From positions 62,001-126,000 of the forward strand of contig NZ_JALJZT010000002.1 in NCBI RefSeq assembly GCF_024171405.1: a DNA stretch of 64,000 nucleotides, read 5' to 3'. The notes under the pieces are model-generated. The model saw only the letters and a list, made by a program, of their open reading frames with translations, ran no database searches and was not told the origin of the DNA. Origin of the DNA: Qipengyuania citrea (GTDB lineage Bacteria; Pseudomonadota; Alphaproteobacteria; Sphingomonadales; Sphingomonadaceae). Both the position numbers and the translations under genes were made by a program. Below are positions 45,049 to 54,755 of this stretch, piece by piece. How positions within the stretch are numbered: position 1 is the first letter of the stretch; the number at the start of each line of letters is the position of its first letter.

Positions 45049-45563
45049 GCAGCACGCGCCCCGAATTGGGTTGGTGGATGTGGGGCCTCGTAGCCTTCGC
45101 CGTGGTAGTCGCGCTCAGTCTCGCGGTGACCGCTCCCGCCGATGTGACGCTCGGTATTGCCGAACACCAGGCGGCAGCGACGGCCGCGCGGGTCGATGAA
45201 ATCCATGCGCAATGGCACGCGGGCGGCGTGCGGCCACTGGCGGTTTTCGCCATGATCGGCGATCTGGTATTCATCGCCATCTATGGCTGGGGTAGCTGGA
45301 TCGCCGGGCGCAGCTTCATGGCCCTGGGCGGCATCGTCCGGATCATCGGTGCGGTCGTGGCCGCATCGGCGGCGGTATTCGTGCTGACCGACTATACCGA
45401 AACGCTGCTGCAACTGGTGCAATTGCTGCGCGATCAGGGGTCGGACCAGTTGGCGGGCATTGCTGCCACTGCGCGTCCGGTGAAGGTCGCCGCGTGGGTC
45501 GTGACCTTCCTCGGGGTAATCGCGGCATGGCTCATCCGCCGGTTTGCCGCGCCAACCGCTTGA
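45045..45563 (+). CDS. Four-helix membrane protein of unknown function
   Basis: A 172-residue protein with four predicted helices (WGLVAFAVVVALSLAVTA, LAVFAMIGDLVFIAIYGW, IVRIIGAVVAASAAVFVLT, VAAWVVTFLGVIAAWLI). A soluble loop after helix 1 (residues ~30-60) is probably periplasmic. No family recognised. It overlaps the hydrolase gene by 4 nt and ends a three-gene coupled operon. Confidence 0.8.
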   Translation: MSSTRPELGWWMWGLVAFAVVVALSLAVTAPADVTLGIAEHQAAATAARVDEIHAQWHAGGVRPLAVFAMIGDLVFIAIYGWGSWIAGRSFMALGGIVRIIGAVVAASAAVFVLTDYTETLLQLVQLLRDQGSDQLAGIAATARPVKVAAWVVTFLGVIAAWLIRRFAAPTA

Positions 45564-45632
45564 TTAAGCTGCGCGGCAGGTGCAATCCGGTAGCACGTGA
45601 AACCACATCATTCCGATCCTGAGAGGACCCGC

Positions 45633-47480
45633 ATGAAATTCGCATCCGTCGCGCTCTCCGCGCTTGCCGTCTCGCTCGCAGCTCCGGCCATGGCCGATCA
45701 TCATGCGGAGACATCCGAAGCGGCCACATCCGCCTATCCGATGACGCCGCAGGGCGCCGCCGACTGGGTCGCGATGGTCGAGCAGGACATGTTCGATTTC
45801 TCGGTCGAATACGGCCGGGTGCTGTGGCTCAACAACACCTATATCGTCCATGACAGCAACCAGCTGGCAGCGAAATACGGCGCGCAGGCGACCGAGAAAT
45901 CGGTGACCTACGCCAATGAGGCGGCGCAATATGCGCGCGTTGCGGGGCTCGATCCCGAAGTCGCCCGCAAGCTCGATATCCTGCGCAACGGCATCGTCAT
46001 GCCCGCGCCGGTCCGCGATGGCGCGGCGACCGAACTCAACGAAATCGCGACCAAGCTCGGCGCGGCGTATGGCCAGGGCACGGGCACGCTCAATGGCGAG
46101 GAAATCAACGGCAGCGATATCGAGGCCGAGATGGGCAATCTCGAGCGCACGCCTGCTGAACTCGCCGAAATGTGGACCAGCTGGCACGACAATGTCGGTG
46201 CGCCCATGCGCGAGGATTACCAGCGCATGATCGCGATCGCCAACGAAGGCTCGAAGGAGCTGGGCTTTGCCGATCTGGGCGCGATGTGGCGTTCGAACTA
46301 CGACATGGATCCCGACCAGTTCGCCGGCGAGACCGAGCGGATGTGGCAGGAAGTGAAGCCGCTTTACATGGCGCTGCACACCTATGTCCGCAGCAAGCTC
46401 AACGAGAAATACGGCGACGATGTGCAGCCCGCCACCGGCGCGATCCGCGCCGATTTGCTCGGCAATATGTGGGCGCAGGAATGGGGCAATATCTACCCGC
46501 TGGTCGCGCCCGAAGGCGCGGGCGACATCGGGTACGACCTCACCGACCTGATTACCGCCAAGGGCCTCGACGAAATCCAGATGGTCCGCACGGGCGAGCA
46601 GTTCTTCTCTTCGCTCGGCTTCGACCCGCTGCCGGGCACCTTCTGGGAACGCAGCCAGTTCGTGAAGCCGCAGGACCGCGATGTGGTCTGCCATGCCAGT
46701 GCGTGGGACGTCGACAATGTCGACGATCTGCGCATCAAGATGTGCATCAAGAAGAATGCCGACGACTTCGTCACCATCCATCACGAGCTTGGCCACAATT
46801 ACTACCAACGCGCCTACAACCAGCAGGACTACCTACACCTCAACGGCGCCAACGACGGCTTCCACGAGGCGATCGGCGACATGATCGCACTGTCGATCAC
46901 GCCCGAATATCTCGTCCAGATCGACATGCTCGACGAGGCCGACGTGCCCAGCGCGGACAAGGATATCGGGCTGCTGCTGCGTCAGGCGATGGACAAGGTC
47001 GCCTTCCTGCCCTTCGGCCTGATGGTCGACCGCTATCGCTGGGGCCTGTTCGACGGGTCGATCCCCGCCGACCAGCTCAACACCGGCTGGAATGCGCTGC
47101 GGCTGGAATACCAGGGCATCACGCCGCCGGTCGCGCGCGACGAAAGCGGGTTCGATGCGGGTGCCAAATACCATATCCCGGGCAATGTGCCGTACACGCG
47201 CTATTTCCTCGCGCGGATCCTGCAGTTCCAGTTCTACAAGGCGGCCTGCGACCAGGCGGGCTGGGACGGGCCGCTGCACCGCTGTTCGTTCTACGGCAAT
47301 GAAGAGGTCGGCAAGAATCTCGATGCAATGCTCGAAATGGGCGCCAGCAAGCCATGGCCCGACGCGCTCGAGGCGTTCACTGGTGAGCGCCAGATGAGCG
47401 GTGCCGCGATGGTCGAATATTTCGCGCCGCTCAAGGCGTGGCTCGACGAGCAGAATGCGGGCAAGACCGAAGGGTGGTAG
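45633..47480 (+). CDS. Secreted M2-family (ACE-like) zinc dipeptidyl carboxypeptidase
   Basis: A 615-residue periplasmic metallopeptidase homologous to angiotensin-converting enzyme. A signal peptide (FASVALSALAVSLAAPAMA) is followed by an all-helical domain. The zinc motif HHELGHN is at about 383-389 and the third ligand Glu lies in NDGFHEAIGDMIA. Substrate/chloride-site residues are suggested by KYHIPGNVPYTRYFL. GAGAGGA precedes the ATG at 45633, fixing the start after a 12-codon GTG-initiated alternative. A YncE-like lipoprotein gene overlaps its stop. Confidence 0.93.
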   Translation: MKFASVALSALAVSLAAPAMADHHAETSEAATSAYPMTPQGAADWVAMVEQDMFDFSVEYGRVLWLNNTYIVHDSNQLAAKYGAQATEKSVTYANEAAQYARVAGLDPEVARKLDILRNGIVMPAPVRDGAATELNEIATKLGAAYGQGTGTLNGEEINGSDIEAEMGNLERTPAELAEMWTSWHDNVGAPMREDYQRMIAIANEGSKELGFADLGAMWRSNYDMDPDQFAGETERMWQEVKPLYMALHTYVRSKLNEKYGDDVQPATGAIRADLLGNMWAQEWGNIYPLVAPEGAGDIGYDLTDLITAKGLDEIQMVRTGEQFFSSLGFDPLPGTFWERSQFVKPQDRDVVCHASAWDVDNVDDLRIKMCIKKNADDFVTIHHELGHNYYQRAYNQQDYLHLNGANDGFHEAIGDMIALSITPEYLVQIDMLDEADVPSADKDIGLLLRQAMDKVAFLPFGLMVDRYRWGLFDGSIPADQLNTGWNALRLEYQGITPPVARDESGFDAGAKYHIPGNVPYTRYFLARILQFQFYKAACDQAGWDGPLHRCSFYGNEEVGKNLDAMLEMGASKPWPDALEAFTGERQMSGAAMVEYFAPLKAWLDEQNAGKTEGW

Positions 47481-48490
47481 GCCGCTTCGCCTCGTTCCTC
47501 GCGCTCCCGCTGGCGGCCGCCTGTGCGCCCGTCACGGGGGGCGGGGATGCTCCCTCGCTTCCCACGGCTGCGGATGTCGATGGCGCGCTGTTCGTGGCGG
47601 GCAAGTTCGGCAATACGCTGTCGAAGGTTGATCTGGAGAGCGGCGCGGTGGTCGCTTCGGTCGCCAGCTGTGCCAACCCGCATGAACTGGCGACTGCCCC
47701 CGGCGGGGCGCATGTCGCGCTTGCCTGTTACGGCGGGAAGACGGTCGATATTTTCCGCACTGCGGATCTCGAACGCGTCGCGAGCGTGGATCTGGGCGCA
47801 AATGCGCGCCCGCACGGGATCGTATGGCATGCCAATGGCGATCTCTATGCCACCGCCGAGGGCCGGCAGTCGATTGTCTGGATCCGCGACCCGCTGGGCG
47901 CAGCGCAAACCTTCGAATATGCCTCGGGCCAGCAGGGCACGCATATGCTCGCCATCGCGCCCGATGCCTTGCACGCCTGGACCACGAATCTGGGGTCGCG
48001 CACGGTCAGCCTGATCGACCTCAAGACTCGGCGCGCACCGCGTTCGGTCGAGATTGGCGAGGAACCCGAAGGCATCTGGCTGTCTCCGGACGGTGACACG
48101 CTGTGGGTGTCCGCGCGCAGCTCCAACGCGGCCTTCGCGCTCGACCCGCAGACGCTCGCGATCCGCCAGCGGGTCGAAACGGGCGCCTTTCCCTTGCGCA
48201 TCACGCTGCGTCCGCAGGGCGATTACGCGGTCACCTCCGACCTCGCCGATGGCGGGCTGAGCGTGATCGATACCGCCAGCGGCGAAGTCGTGCGCAGTAT
48301 CGCCGTGTCGAGCCCGGCAGAGGCGGAGGCGCGCACGCAGGTGACGATCCTGTTCTCGCCCGATGGTGAGCGGATATACGTCGCCGAAACCACCGCGAAC
48401 ACGATCGCCGAGGTCGATTTTGCCAGCGGCGCAGTGCTGCGCCGGCTGCCGGGTGAAGGCGGCGGTGACGGGATCGCGATCGTCGAATGA
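47474..48490 (+). CDS. YncE-like beta-propeller lipoprotein
   Basis: A 338-residue protein with an N-terminal lipobox (ALPLAAAC) and repeated propeller blades (NPHELATAPGGAHVALACYG, then NARPHGIVWHANGDLYAT, GTHMLAIAPDALHAWTTN, EPEGIWLSPDGDTLWVSA). YncE-type propellers bind ligands or act in periplasmic redox systems. The GTG at 47474 overlaps the peptidase stop; an upstream GTG at 47438 would lengthen the signal. It overlaps the next gene by 4 nt. The role is unknown. Confidence 0.85.
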   Translation: MVGRFASFLALPLAAACAPVTGGGDAPSLPTAADVDGALFVAGKFGNTLSKVDLESGAVVASVASCANPHELATAPGGAHVALACYGGKTVDIFRTADLERVASVDLGANARPHGIVWHANGDLYATAEGRQSIVWIRDPLGAAQTFEYASGQQGTHMLAIAPDALHAWTTNLGSRTVSLIDLKTRRAPRSVEIGEEPEGIWLSPDGDTLWVSARSSNAAFALDPQTLAIRQRVETGAFPLRITLRPQGDYAVTSDLADGGLSVIDTASGEVVRSIAVSSPAEAEARTQVTILFSPDGERIYVAETTANTIAEVDFASGAVLRRLPGEGGGDGIAIVE

Positions 48491-48951
48491 GCGCGAAACG
48501 CAACGCATTGCCCGTCGTCGGCTGGCGCGAGCTGGTCCACCTGCCCGAATTGGGGCTGCATGCCATGCCGGCCAAGATCGATACCGGGGCGCGCACGTCC
48601 TCGCTGCACGGTACGGTGCTTGAGGAATTCGAGCGCGACGGCGAGAAATTCGTCCGCTTCGCAGTCGATTTCGACCAGCAGCACGTGCGCCAGGTATGCG
48701 AGGCGGTGCATGTCGATATCCGCGGCATCACCAGTTCCAATGGCGAGACGCAGCGGCGCTATGTCATTAAGACGCCCATGCGAATCGGGGACCTGGAATT
48801 CCGCGCCGAGATCAGCCTCGCCGACCGCCGGGATATGAAATTCCCGATGCTGATCGGCCGTTCGTCTCTGCGCCGGCGTTTTGTAGTCGACAGCGGCTAT
48901 TCCTGGTTGCAGACGCCCGAGCGCAAAACGACGAAGGGGCACAAGCCCTGA
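48487..48951 (+). CDS. rimB: RimB-type retropepsin-like (Zn_protease) protein
   Basis: A 154-residue protein of the family named ATP-dependent zinc protease, now considered retropepsin-like. Seen: [15 protein letters not shown] (the Asp-Thr-Gly motif) and [20 protein letters not shown]. In pseudomonads rimB works with rimA and rimK to control glutamylation of ribosomal protein S6. rimK follows 10 nt downstream. It overlaps the propeller gene by 4 nt. Confidence 0.87.
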   Translation: MSAKRNALPVVGWRELVHLPELGLHAMPAKIDTGARTSSLHGTVLEEFERDGEKFVRFAVDFDQQHVRQVCEAVHVDIRGITSSNGETQRRYVIKTPMRIGDLEFRAEISLADRRDMKFPMLIGRSSLRRRFVVDSGYSWLQTPERKTTKGHKP

Positions 48952-48961
48952 GGAGCCTCCG

Positions 48962-49867
48962 ATGAAGATCGCCATGCTGGCGCGGAACGCCAATCTCTAT
49001 TCGCACCAGCGCCTGCAGCAGGCGGCGGAGGAACGCGGGCACCAGTTCGATATCCTTAACACGACGCGCTGCACGGTGCATATCGCCAGCCACAAGCCCG
49101 AAGTGTTCTACAATGGCGAACCCTGCATCGGCTACGATGCGGTGATCCCGCGCATCGGCGCCTCGATCACCAATTACGGGCTCGCGATCCTGCGCCAGTT
49201 CGAGATGCGCGGCTGCTGGCCGCTCAACGAGAGCGTCGCCATCGGGCGCAGCCGCGACAAGCTGCGCAGCATGCAGATCCTCGCCAAGCACGGGCTGGGC
49301 CTGCCGCTGACCGCCTATGCCAACGATCCCAAGGCCGCTGAAGAGATCATCCGCGCGGTTAAGGGGCCGCCGGTGGTGATCAAGCTGCTCGAAGGCACGC
49401 AGGGCATCGGGGTGGTGCTGGCCGAAACGATGAGCAGCGCCAAGTCGGTGATCGAGGCCTTCCGCGGTGCCAACGTCAACATATTGGTGCAGGAGTTCAT
49501 CAAGGAAGCCGGCGGCACCGACATCCGCGCGCTGGTGGTCGGGGGCAAGGTCGTCGCGGCGATGAAGCGCACCGGCGCGCCCGACGATTTCCGCAGCAAT
49601 TTGCACCGCGGCGGCAGCGCGCAGCTGATCAAGATCACCCCCGAGGAACGCAGCACCGCCGTGCGGGCCGCGGGGCGCATGGGCCTCAACGTCTGCGGCG
49701 TCGACATGCTGCGGTCCAACCACGGCCCGGTGATCATGGAAGTCAATTCTTCGCCGGGGCTCGAAGGGATCGAGAATGCGACCGGCAAGGATATCGCCGG
49801 GATGATCATCGAATTCATCGAGAAGCGCGCGAGGGACGGGAAGACCAAGACCAAGGGGCAGGGGTGA
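48962..49867 (+). CDS. rimK: RimK-type alpha-L-glutamate ligase (ATP-grasp)
   Basis: A 301-residue ATP-grasp ligase closely resembling E. coli RimK ([83 protein letters not shown]). E. coli RimK adds glutamates to the C-terminus of S6. GAGGAG immediately upstream is a strong ribosome binding site. The S6 gene in this window lacks a C-terminal glutamate, so another substrate should be considered. Confidence 0.92.
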   Translation: MKIAMLARNANLYSHQRLQQAAEERGHQFDILNTTRCTVHIASHKPEVFYNGEPCIGYDAVIPRIGASITNYGLAILRQFEMRGCWPLNESVAIGRSRDKLRSMQILAKHGLGLPLTAYANDPKAAEEIIRAVKGPPVVIKLLEGTQGIGVVLAETMSSAKSVIEAFRGANVNILVQEFIKEAGGTDIRALVVGGKVVAAMKRTGAPDDFRSNLHRGGSAQLIKITPEERSTAVRAAGRMGLNVCGVDMLRSNHGPVIMEVNSSPGLEGIENATGKDIAGMIIEFIEKRARDGKTKTKGQG

Positions 49868-49938
49868 TCTTCCCTGCGCCGCATGGCGCTATGCGAAAAA
49901 TATTTGGGCGCCGCCCGCAACGTGGATAGATTGGTCGC

Positions 49939-50904
49939 ATGCCTGAGCTTGAGCACCTTGCCGAATCGTCGCTCGATCACCTGAGGCTGGTCCTTGCCGC
50001 CGGCCAGATCGGCATTTGGGAGCTCGATCTGGAAACCGGCACCGCATGGCGCAATTTCCGGCATGACGAGATATTCGGTTACGATGAATTACTTCCGCAA
50101 TGGACCTATGAGCAATTCCTCGACCATGTGATCCCTGCGGATCGGGGGGAGGTCGATGACCGCCAGAAGCAAGCGCTGGAACGCGGCGAGGACTGGGTTT
50201 TCCAGTGCCGCATCACCCGGGCCGAGGGCGAAGAACGCTGGATCAGCGGCGCGGGGCGGCCGCTGATAGTCGATGGCGCGCCGACCAAGATCATCGGCCA
50301 TGTGATCGATATCACCGATACCAAGCGCAACGAAACGCGGCTCGAAACCCTCACCGCGGAACTCAACCACCGCGTGCGCAACATGCTCGCCACGATCCGC
50401 GCGATGATTTCGATGTCGTCACGCAAGGCAAGCGATGTCGGCCGGTTTGGCAGGGCGCTGGAGGGCCGCGTCGCCGCCTTGTCGCGCACGCATGACCTGC
50501 TGGTGGAGAATGCCGACCAGCTGTTCAGCCCGCGAACGATCATCGAAGGCGAACTTGCGGCGTTCGAGGATGTCGCGGACCGGGTGACGCTGGAAGTGAG
50601 CGGCAGACCCAGACTGGAGGGGAATGTCGCCGAGGGCTTCACGCTGGTGGTGCACGAGCTCCTGACCAATGCCATCGCCCATGGCGCGCTCTCCAGCCCG
50701 GCAGGACGCGTGGCGATGGAGATCGAGAAAACCGCTGGCGGGATGCAGCTGGTCTGGGAAGAAAGCGGCGGTCCTCCGGTCGAGGCGGATATACAGCCCG
50801 GCTTCGGCACCCGCATGATGTCGATCGTGCTCGGCGGCGCGGGACAGGTCGAGTTCGACTACCGGCCCGAAGGGCTGCGCTGCGTGGTGACAATCACCGG
50901 CTGA
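49939..50904 (+). CDS. PAS-HWE family sensor histidine kinase
   Basis: A cytosolic histidine kinase of 321 residues without membrane helices. Residues ~15-130 form a PAS/PAC domain (GQIGIWELDLETGTAWRNFR, then ISGAGRPLIVDGAPTKIIGH). The phospho-acceptor is the His in LTAELNHRVRNMLATIRAMI, and the ATP site is HELLTNAIAHGALSSPAG with LVWEESGGPPV carrying the WxE that names the HWE family. No response regulator is adjacent. HWE kinases in alphaproteobacteria often feed light or general-stress (PhyR) signalling; that is inference. Confidence 0.9.
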   Translation: MPELEHLAESSLDHLRLVLAAGQIGIWELDLETGTAWRNFRHDEIFGYDELLPQWTYEQFLDHVIPADRGEVDDRQKQALERGEDWVFQCRITRAEGEERWISGAGRPLIVDGAPTKIIGHVIDITDTKRNETRLETLTAELNHRVRNMLATIRAMISMSSRKASDVGRFGRALEGRVAALSRTHDLLVENADQLFSPRTIIEGELAAFEDVADRVTLEVSGRPRLEGNVAEGFTLVVHELLTNAIAHGALSSPAGRVAMEIEKTAGGMQLVWEESGGPPVEADIQPGFGTRMMSIVLGGAGQVEFDYRPEGLRCVVTITG

Positions 50905-50917
50905 AGGGGCGCAGGCC

Positions 50918-51691
50918 TCAGGCGTTGCGCGCCATCAACCCGCCATCGACCGGGATGACCGCCCCGGTGATATAGCTTGCCGCGGGCAGCACCAGCGACA
51001 GCGTCATATGCGCGACTTCCTCGGGTTCGCCATACCGTTTGAGCGCGGTGCGGCGCTTGGCGTAGATGGTCTTGTGTTCGTCGGGCACCGCGGCGGTCAT
51101 CGCGGTGCGGATCGGTCCGGGGCAGATGCAGTTCACGGTGATCCCTTCCGGCCCGAGATCGACCGCGAGACCGCGGGTGAGGCCGGTCACGCCGGTCTTG
51201 GCGGCGACATAGGGTGTGTCGCCGGTTGTCGCACCGAGGCCTTCGGTGCTGGCGATATTGACGATCCGCGCGGCATCGCTGGCGCGCAGATGCGGGAGCG
51301 CGGCGCGGACCATGCGTTGATGCGCGGTCAGCATGACCGCCAGCGCGCGGTGCCAGACCTCTTCATAGGCGTCGCCATCATCGAGCGGGGCGAAGCTCGA
51401 CACGCCGGCATTGTTGACGAGGATATCGATCCGCCCGAAATCCGCCGCGATCTGCGCCACGGTATCGGCGATCGCCTGCTTGTCGGCAACATCGAGCGCA
51501 TAGGCACGCGCGCCATTGCCGCATTCTGCTGCCAGTTCTTCGCATGCCGGCAGATCGAGGTCGGTCACCGCGACCTGCGCGCCTTCGGCGGCGAACAGCC
51601 TGGCGGTGGCGGCGCCCATGCCGCTCGCCGCGCCGGTCACCACGGCCACCCGCCCCGCGATCGAGCGCGAGCGGTCCACTGTCTCGGTCAT
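50918..51691 (-). CDS. Short-chain dehydrogenase/reductase
   Basis: A 257-residue NAD(P)-dependent SDR. Seen: VVTGAASGMGAATARLF nucleotide loop with an Asp after strand 2 (VTDLDLP) favouring NAD, NNAG, the Ser of NIASTEG, the YVAAK catalytic Tyr/Lys and CICPGPIRTAM. The substrate is unknown. It is followed on the same strand by no close partner; the AMP nucleosidase lies 27 nt upstream. Confidence 0.92.
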   Translation of the reverse strand: MTETVDRSRSIAGRVAVVTGAASGMGAATARLFAAEGAQVAVTDLDLPACEELAAECGNGARAYALDVADKQAIADTVAQIAADFGRIDILVNNAGVSSFAPLDDGDAYEEVWHRALAVMLTAHQRMVRAALPHLRASDAARIVNIASTEGLGATTGDTPYVAAKTGVTGLTRGLAVDLGPEGITVNCICPGPIRTAMTAAVPDEHKTIYAKRRTALKRYGEPEEVAHMTLSLVLPAASYITGAVIPVDGGLMARNA

Positions 51692-51718
51692 GCAGTCTCT
51701 CCCTTGCCGGGAGCAAGC

Positions 51719-53158
51719 TTACCTGAACGGCGGTTCGTTGAAAGCGCGCAATTTCCGGCTGTGGAGGCGCGGGCCTTCGGCCTTCAGCAGCTTGCACGCG
51801 GTCACACCGATCTGGAGATGCGCCGCGATGGCTTCCTCGTAGAAGGCATTGGCCTGGCCGGGCAGCTTGATCTCACCATGCAGCGGCTTGTCGGACACGC
51901 ACAGCAGCGTGCCATAGGGCACACGGAAGCGGTATCCCTGGCCGGCGATCGTCGCGCTTTCCATATCGACCCCGACCGCACGGCTCAGGCTCATGCGATG
52001 CGCCGAACTGGTATAACGTAGCTCCCAGTTGCGATCGTCGGTGGTGACCACGGTGCCGGTGCGCATGCGCCGCTTGAGGTCGGCACCATGCGTCCCCGAT
52101 ACCTCTTGCGCGGCCCCGGCGAGCGCCTGCTGGACCTCGGCAATTGCGGGGAGGGGGATTTCCGGCGGCAGCACCGAATCGAGCACGTGATCGTCGCGCA
52201 GATAGGCATGGGCGAGCACGTAGTCGCCGATCTTCTGGCTCGGGCGCAGGCCGCCGCAATGGCCGATCATCAGCCACGCTTCGGGCCGCAGCACGGCAAG
52301 GTGATCGCAGATCGTCTTCGCATTGCTCGGGCCGACACCGATATTGACCAGCGTGATGCCTTCGCGGTTGGGACCGACCAGGTGATAGGCGGGCATCTGG
52401 TGCCGGCGCCATGCAGTGTCGGACAATTGCGCGCGGGCATTGTCGGTCTGCTCGGTCAGCATCATGCCGCCCGCACCGGCCAGCGCGGTATAGCCGTCCT
52501 TGCCGAGCTGCGAACCCGCCCAGTCAACGAATTCATCGACATAGCGGTGATAGTTCGTGAACAGGATGAACCGCTGGAAATGCTCGGTGCTGGTGCCGGT
52601 GTAATGCGCGAGCCGTGCGAGGCTGAAATCGGTCCGCAAACCGTCGAACAGCGACAGCGGGATGGGATCGTCGGCATTCTCGAGCATGATGCCGTCGGCC
52701 AGCTCGTCACCGATATCGGCCAGCTCGGTCGAGGGGAAATGCCGCGCGATGAGGTTGGGGTCGACACCGACCAGTTCCGCGCCGGCCTGGCCGTCGAGGA
52801 CATAGGGGAAGGGGATTTCCTGCTTCGACGATCCGACCTCGATCTCGACTTCGTAATTCTCGTCGATCAGTTCGAGCTGCTCGCGCAGGTAGTCGCGGAA
52901 CAGCGCGGGGCGGGTGACGGTGGTGGTGTAGAGGCCCGGCGCGTTGAGCCGTCCAAAGGCGCGGTTGCGATCCTCGGGCTGGTCGCCGCCGCGAAACCGC
53001 AGCCGCAGTTCGGGATAGGCATAGCTGCCGTCGCTGCGCCGTTCGGGGGCGGGAATCTCGCGTTCGCGGCCGAAGGCGATCACATCCTCGCGCAGCCGTT
53101 CCACTGCGGCGTCGTAGATCTTCTCAAGCCGGTCGAGGGTCTGTTCGATCGAATCCAT
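51719..53158 (-). CDS. amn: AMP nucleosidase
   Basis: Hydrolyses AMP to adenine and ribose-5-phosphate, regulating adenylate pools. The 479-residue product has the AMN-specific N-terminal domain (AYPELRLRFRGGDQPEDRNR) and a C-terminal nucleoside-phosphorylase fold (LVNIGVGPSNAKTICDHLAV, then RAVGVDMESATIAGQGYRF). AGGAGG upstream fixes the start at 53158. A single gene, with a terminator of the downstream ribosomal operon on its upstream side. Confidence 0.94.
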   Translation of the reverse strand: MDSIEQTLDRLEKIYDAAVERLREDVIAFGREREIPAPERRSDGSYAYPELRLRFRGGDQPEDRNRAFGRLNAPGLYTTTVTRPALFRDYLREQLELIDENYEVEIEVGSSKQEIPFPYVLDGQAGAELVGVDPNLIARHFPSTELADIGDELADGIMLENADDPIPLSLFDGLRTDFSLARLAHYTGTSTEHFQRFILFTNYHRYVDEFVDWAGSQLGKDGYTALAGAGGMMLTEQTDNARAQLSDTAWRRHQMPAYHLVGPNREGITLVNIGVGPSNAKTICDHLAVLRPEAWLMIGHCGGLRPSQKIGDYVLAHAYLRDDHVLDSVLPPEIPLPAIAEVQQALAGAAQEVSGTHGADLKRRMRTGTVVTTDDRNWELRYTSSAHRMSLSRAVGVDMESATIAGQGYRFRVPYGTLLCVSDKPLHGEIKLPGQANAFYEEAIAAHLQIGVTACKLLKAEGPRLHSRKLRAFNEPPFR

Positions 53159-53234
53159 GGGCGTTCCTCCTGCCTCTTGTTGTTTTCGCTTTCGCGTCTC
53201 GTGCCTGCACATAGGGTGTGCGGGCGGTACTTAC

Positions 53235-53268
53235 AAAAAGGGCGCGGTGACCGAAGCCGCCGCGCCCT
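53235..53268 (-). terminator. Terminator of the rpsF-rpsR-rplI operon
   Basis: On the minus strand CCGCGCCC pairs with its partner around a loop and is followed by TTTTTG; on the plus strand GGGCGCGG (53240-53247) pairs with CCGCGCCC (53260-53267), with AAAAA at 53235-53239. It lies about 22 nt beyond the rplI stop. Confidence 0.9.
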
Positions 53269-53289
53269 GTTTGATCGTGATCGCGGGGA

Positions 53290-53940
53290 TCAGCCTTCGT
53301 CGCCGTCCGGCGCCGTGGCTTCGATCTTCGCTTCGGTCTCGCTCACGCCGTCTTCGAGCATGTCGGCGGGGATTTCGCCGGGCTCGAGGGTCGGGTCGGT
53401 CCGGTTGGCTTCGGCAGCTTCTTCGATCTCGCGCTGTTCGTCTTCGAACATCTGCGCCATCACGTCGATGCCCTGGCTCTGCAGTTCGGCTTCGTCGTCG
53501 CTGCGGGCGACGTTGGCCTTCACCGTGACCGAGACTTCGGGGTGGAGGTCGATGCGGACTTCATGCATGCCGATCGCCTTGATCGGATCACCCATGATGA
53601 CCTGCTTCTTGTCGATCTCGTGGCCCTTTTCGCCCAGCGATGCAGCGATGTCGCGCACGTTGACCGAGCCGTAGAGCTGGCCGGTGTTCGACGCGGCGCG
53701 GATCAGGACGATTTCTTCGCCCTGGACCTTTTCGCCAGCCTTCTCGGCTTCGCCGCGACGTTCCGCATTTTCCTTTTCCAGGCGGTCGCGGTTCGCTTCG
53801 AAGACCTTCTTGTTCGATTCGTTGGCGCGCAGGGCCTTCTTCTGCGGAAGCAGGAAGTTGCGGGCATAGCCGTCCTTCACGGTGACCACGTCACCGATCG
53901 AGCCGAGCTTTTCGATCCTCTGAAGGAGAATGATATCCAT
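53290..53940 (-). CDS. rplI: 50S ribosomal protein L9 with acidic C-terminal extension
   Basis: The first ~150 residues are standard L9 ([34 protein letters not shown]). About 65 further residues are acidic and low-complexity ([20 protein letters not shown]), giving 216 in total against a usual 150. The extension resembles the S16 tail in composition. Last gene of the rpsF-rpsR-rplI operon. Confidence 0.96.
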   Translation of the reverse strand: MDIILLQRIEKLGSIGDVVTVKDGYARNFLLPQKKALRANESNKKVFEANRDRLEKENAERRGEAEKAGEKVQGEEIVLIRAASNTGQLYGSVNVRDIAASLGEKGHEIDKKQVIMGDPIKAIGMHEVRIDLHPEVSVTVKANVARSDDEAELQSQGIDVMAQMFEDEQREIEEAAEANRTDPTLEPGEIPADMLEDGVSETEAKIEATAPDGDEG

Positions 53941-53951
53941 GTGTCTTCCCC

Positions 53952-54176
53952 TTACTTCACGATGTACGGCAGCAGGCCGATGTGGCGAGCGCGCTTGATG
54001 GCCTTGGCCAGTTCACGCTGCTTCTTCGCGCTGACGGCGGTGATGCGGCTGGGGACGATCTTGCCACGCTCGGACATGAAGCCCTGCAGCAGGCGCACAT
54101 CCTTGTAGTCGATCGCGGGGGCGTTCTTGCCCGAGAAGGGGCAGGACTTGCGGCGGCGGAAAAACGGGCGGGCCAT
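53952..54176 (-). CDS. rpsR: 30S ribosomal protein S18
   Basis: A 74-residue protein of the 30S platform, begins [20 protein letters not shown] and has the core [24 protein letters not shown] segment. It overlaps the rpsF stop by one base and precedes rplI by 11 nt, the conserved order. Confidence 0.97.
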   Translation of the reverse strand: MARPFFRRRKSCPFSGKNAPAIDYKDVRLLQGFMSERGKIVPSRITAVSAKKQRELAKAIKRARHIGLLPYIVK

Positions 54177-54541
54177 CAGTTACGCTCCTCGCGGTCGCGG
54201 CGCTTCTTCGCATCGCGCTCGTTCTTGCGCATCATCACGCTGGGACCTTCTTCGTGCTCTTCGACACGGATGGTCATGTAGCGGATGACGTCTTCATTGA
54301 TGCGGGTCTGGCGTTCGAGCTCCTGCACGACGGCGCCGGGGCCCTCGATGTTGAGCATCACGAAATGCGCCTTGCGGTTGCGGTCGATCTTGTAGGCGAG
54401 GTTCTTGAGGCCCCAGGTCTCCGTCTTGGTGACCTTGCCTTCGTTCTGCTCGACAATTTCGGTAGCGGTGGCGGCGAGCTGGTCGACCTGAGCCTGGCTC
54501 AGGTCCTGTCGCGCCAGGAAAACATGCTCGTATAGAGCCAT
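54176..54541 (-). CDS. rpsF: 30S ribosomal protein S6
   Basis: A 121-residue partner of S18 on the 30S platform. Seen: [39 protein letters not shown]. The C-terminus is basic and ends ...[11 protein letters not shown], with neither the acidic EE ending found in E. coli S6 nor any terminal glutamate. First gene of the operon, with a promoter expected in the 54542-54755 spacer. Confidence 0.96.
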   Translation of the reverse strand: MALYEHVFLARQDLSQAQVDQLAATATEIVEQNEGKVTKTETWGLKNLAYKIDRNRKAHFVMLNIEGPGAVVQELERQTRINEDVIRYMTIRVEEHEEGPSVMMRKNERDAKKRRDREERN

Positions 54542-54614
54542 GCCCTTGTCCTTTCACATATGGCCGATCGCTGGCTGATCCGCGGGATTGCGGGGCCCCT
54601 CCGGCTTTCTTCGT

Positions 54615-54650
54615 CATCCCCGAATCCGGTATCGCCGGACATGAGGGATG
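54615..54650. repeat. Hairpin resembling the intergenic palindromic repeat
   Basis: CATCCC (54615-54620) pairs with GGGATG (54645-54650) and TCCGG (54625-54629) with CCGGA (54635-54639). The left end GTCATCCCCG equals the start of the 27-nt repeat. It lies in the divergent spacer between rpsF and the DUF808 gene. Confidence 0.45.
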
Positions 54651-54755
54651 CGCGCACATAGCGGGATTGGCCGCGAATGCAAGCCACGTTCGGGGCTTGG
54701 CAGCGCGGAACCGGGAGGGCAGGGCGGCATTGCGTCTGCAACAAAGGAGTATTGC

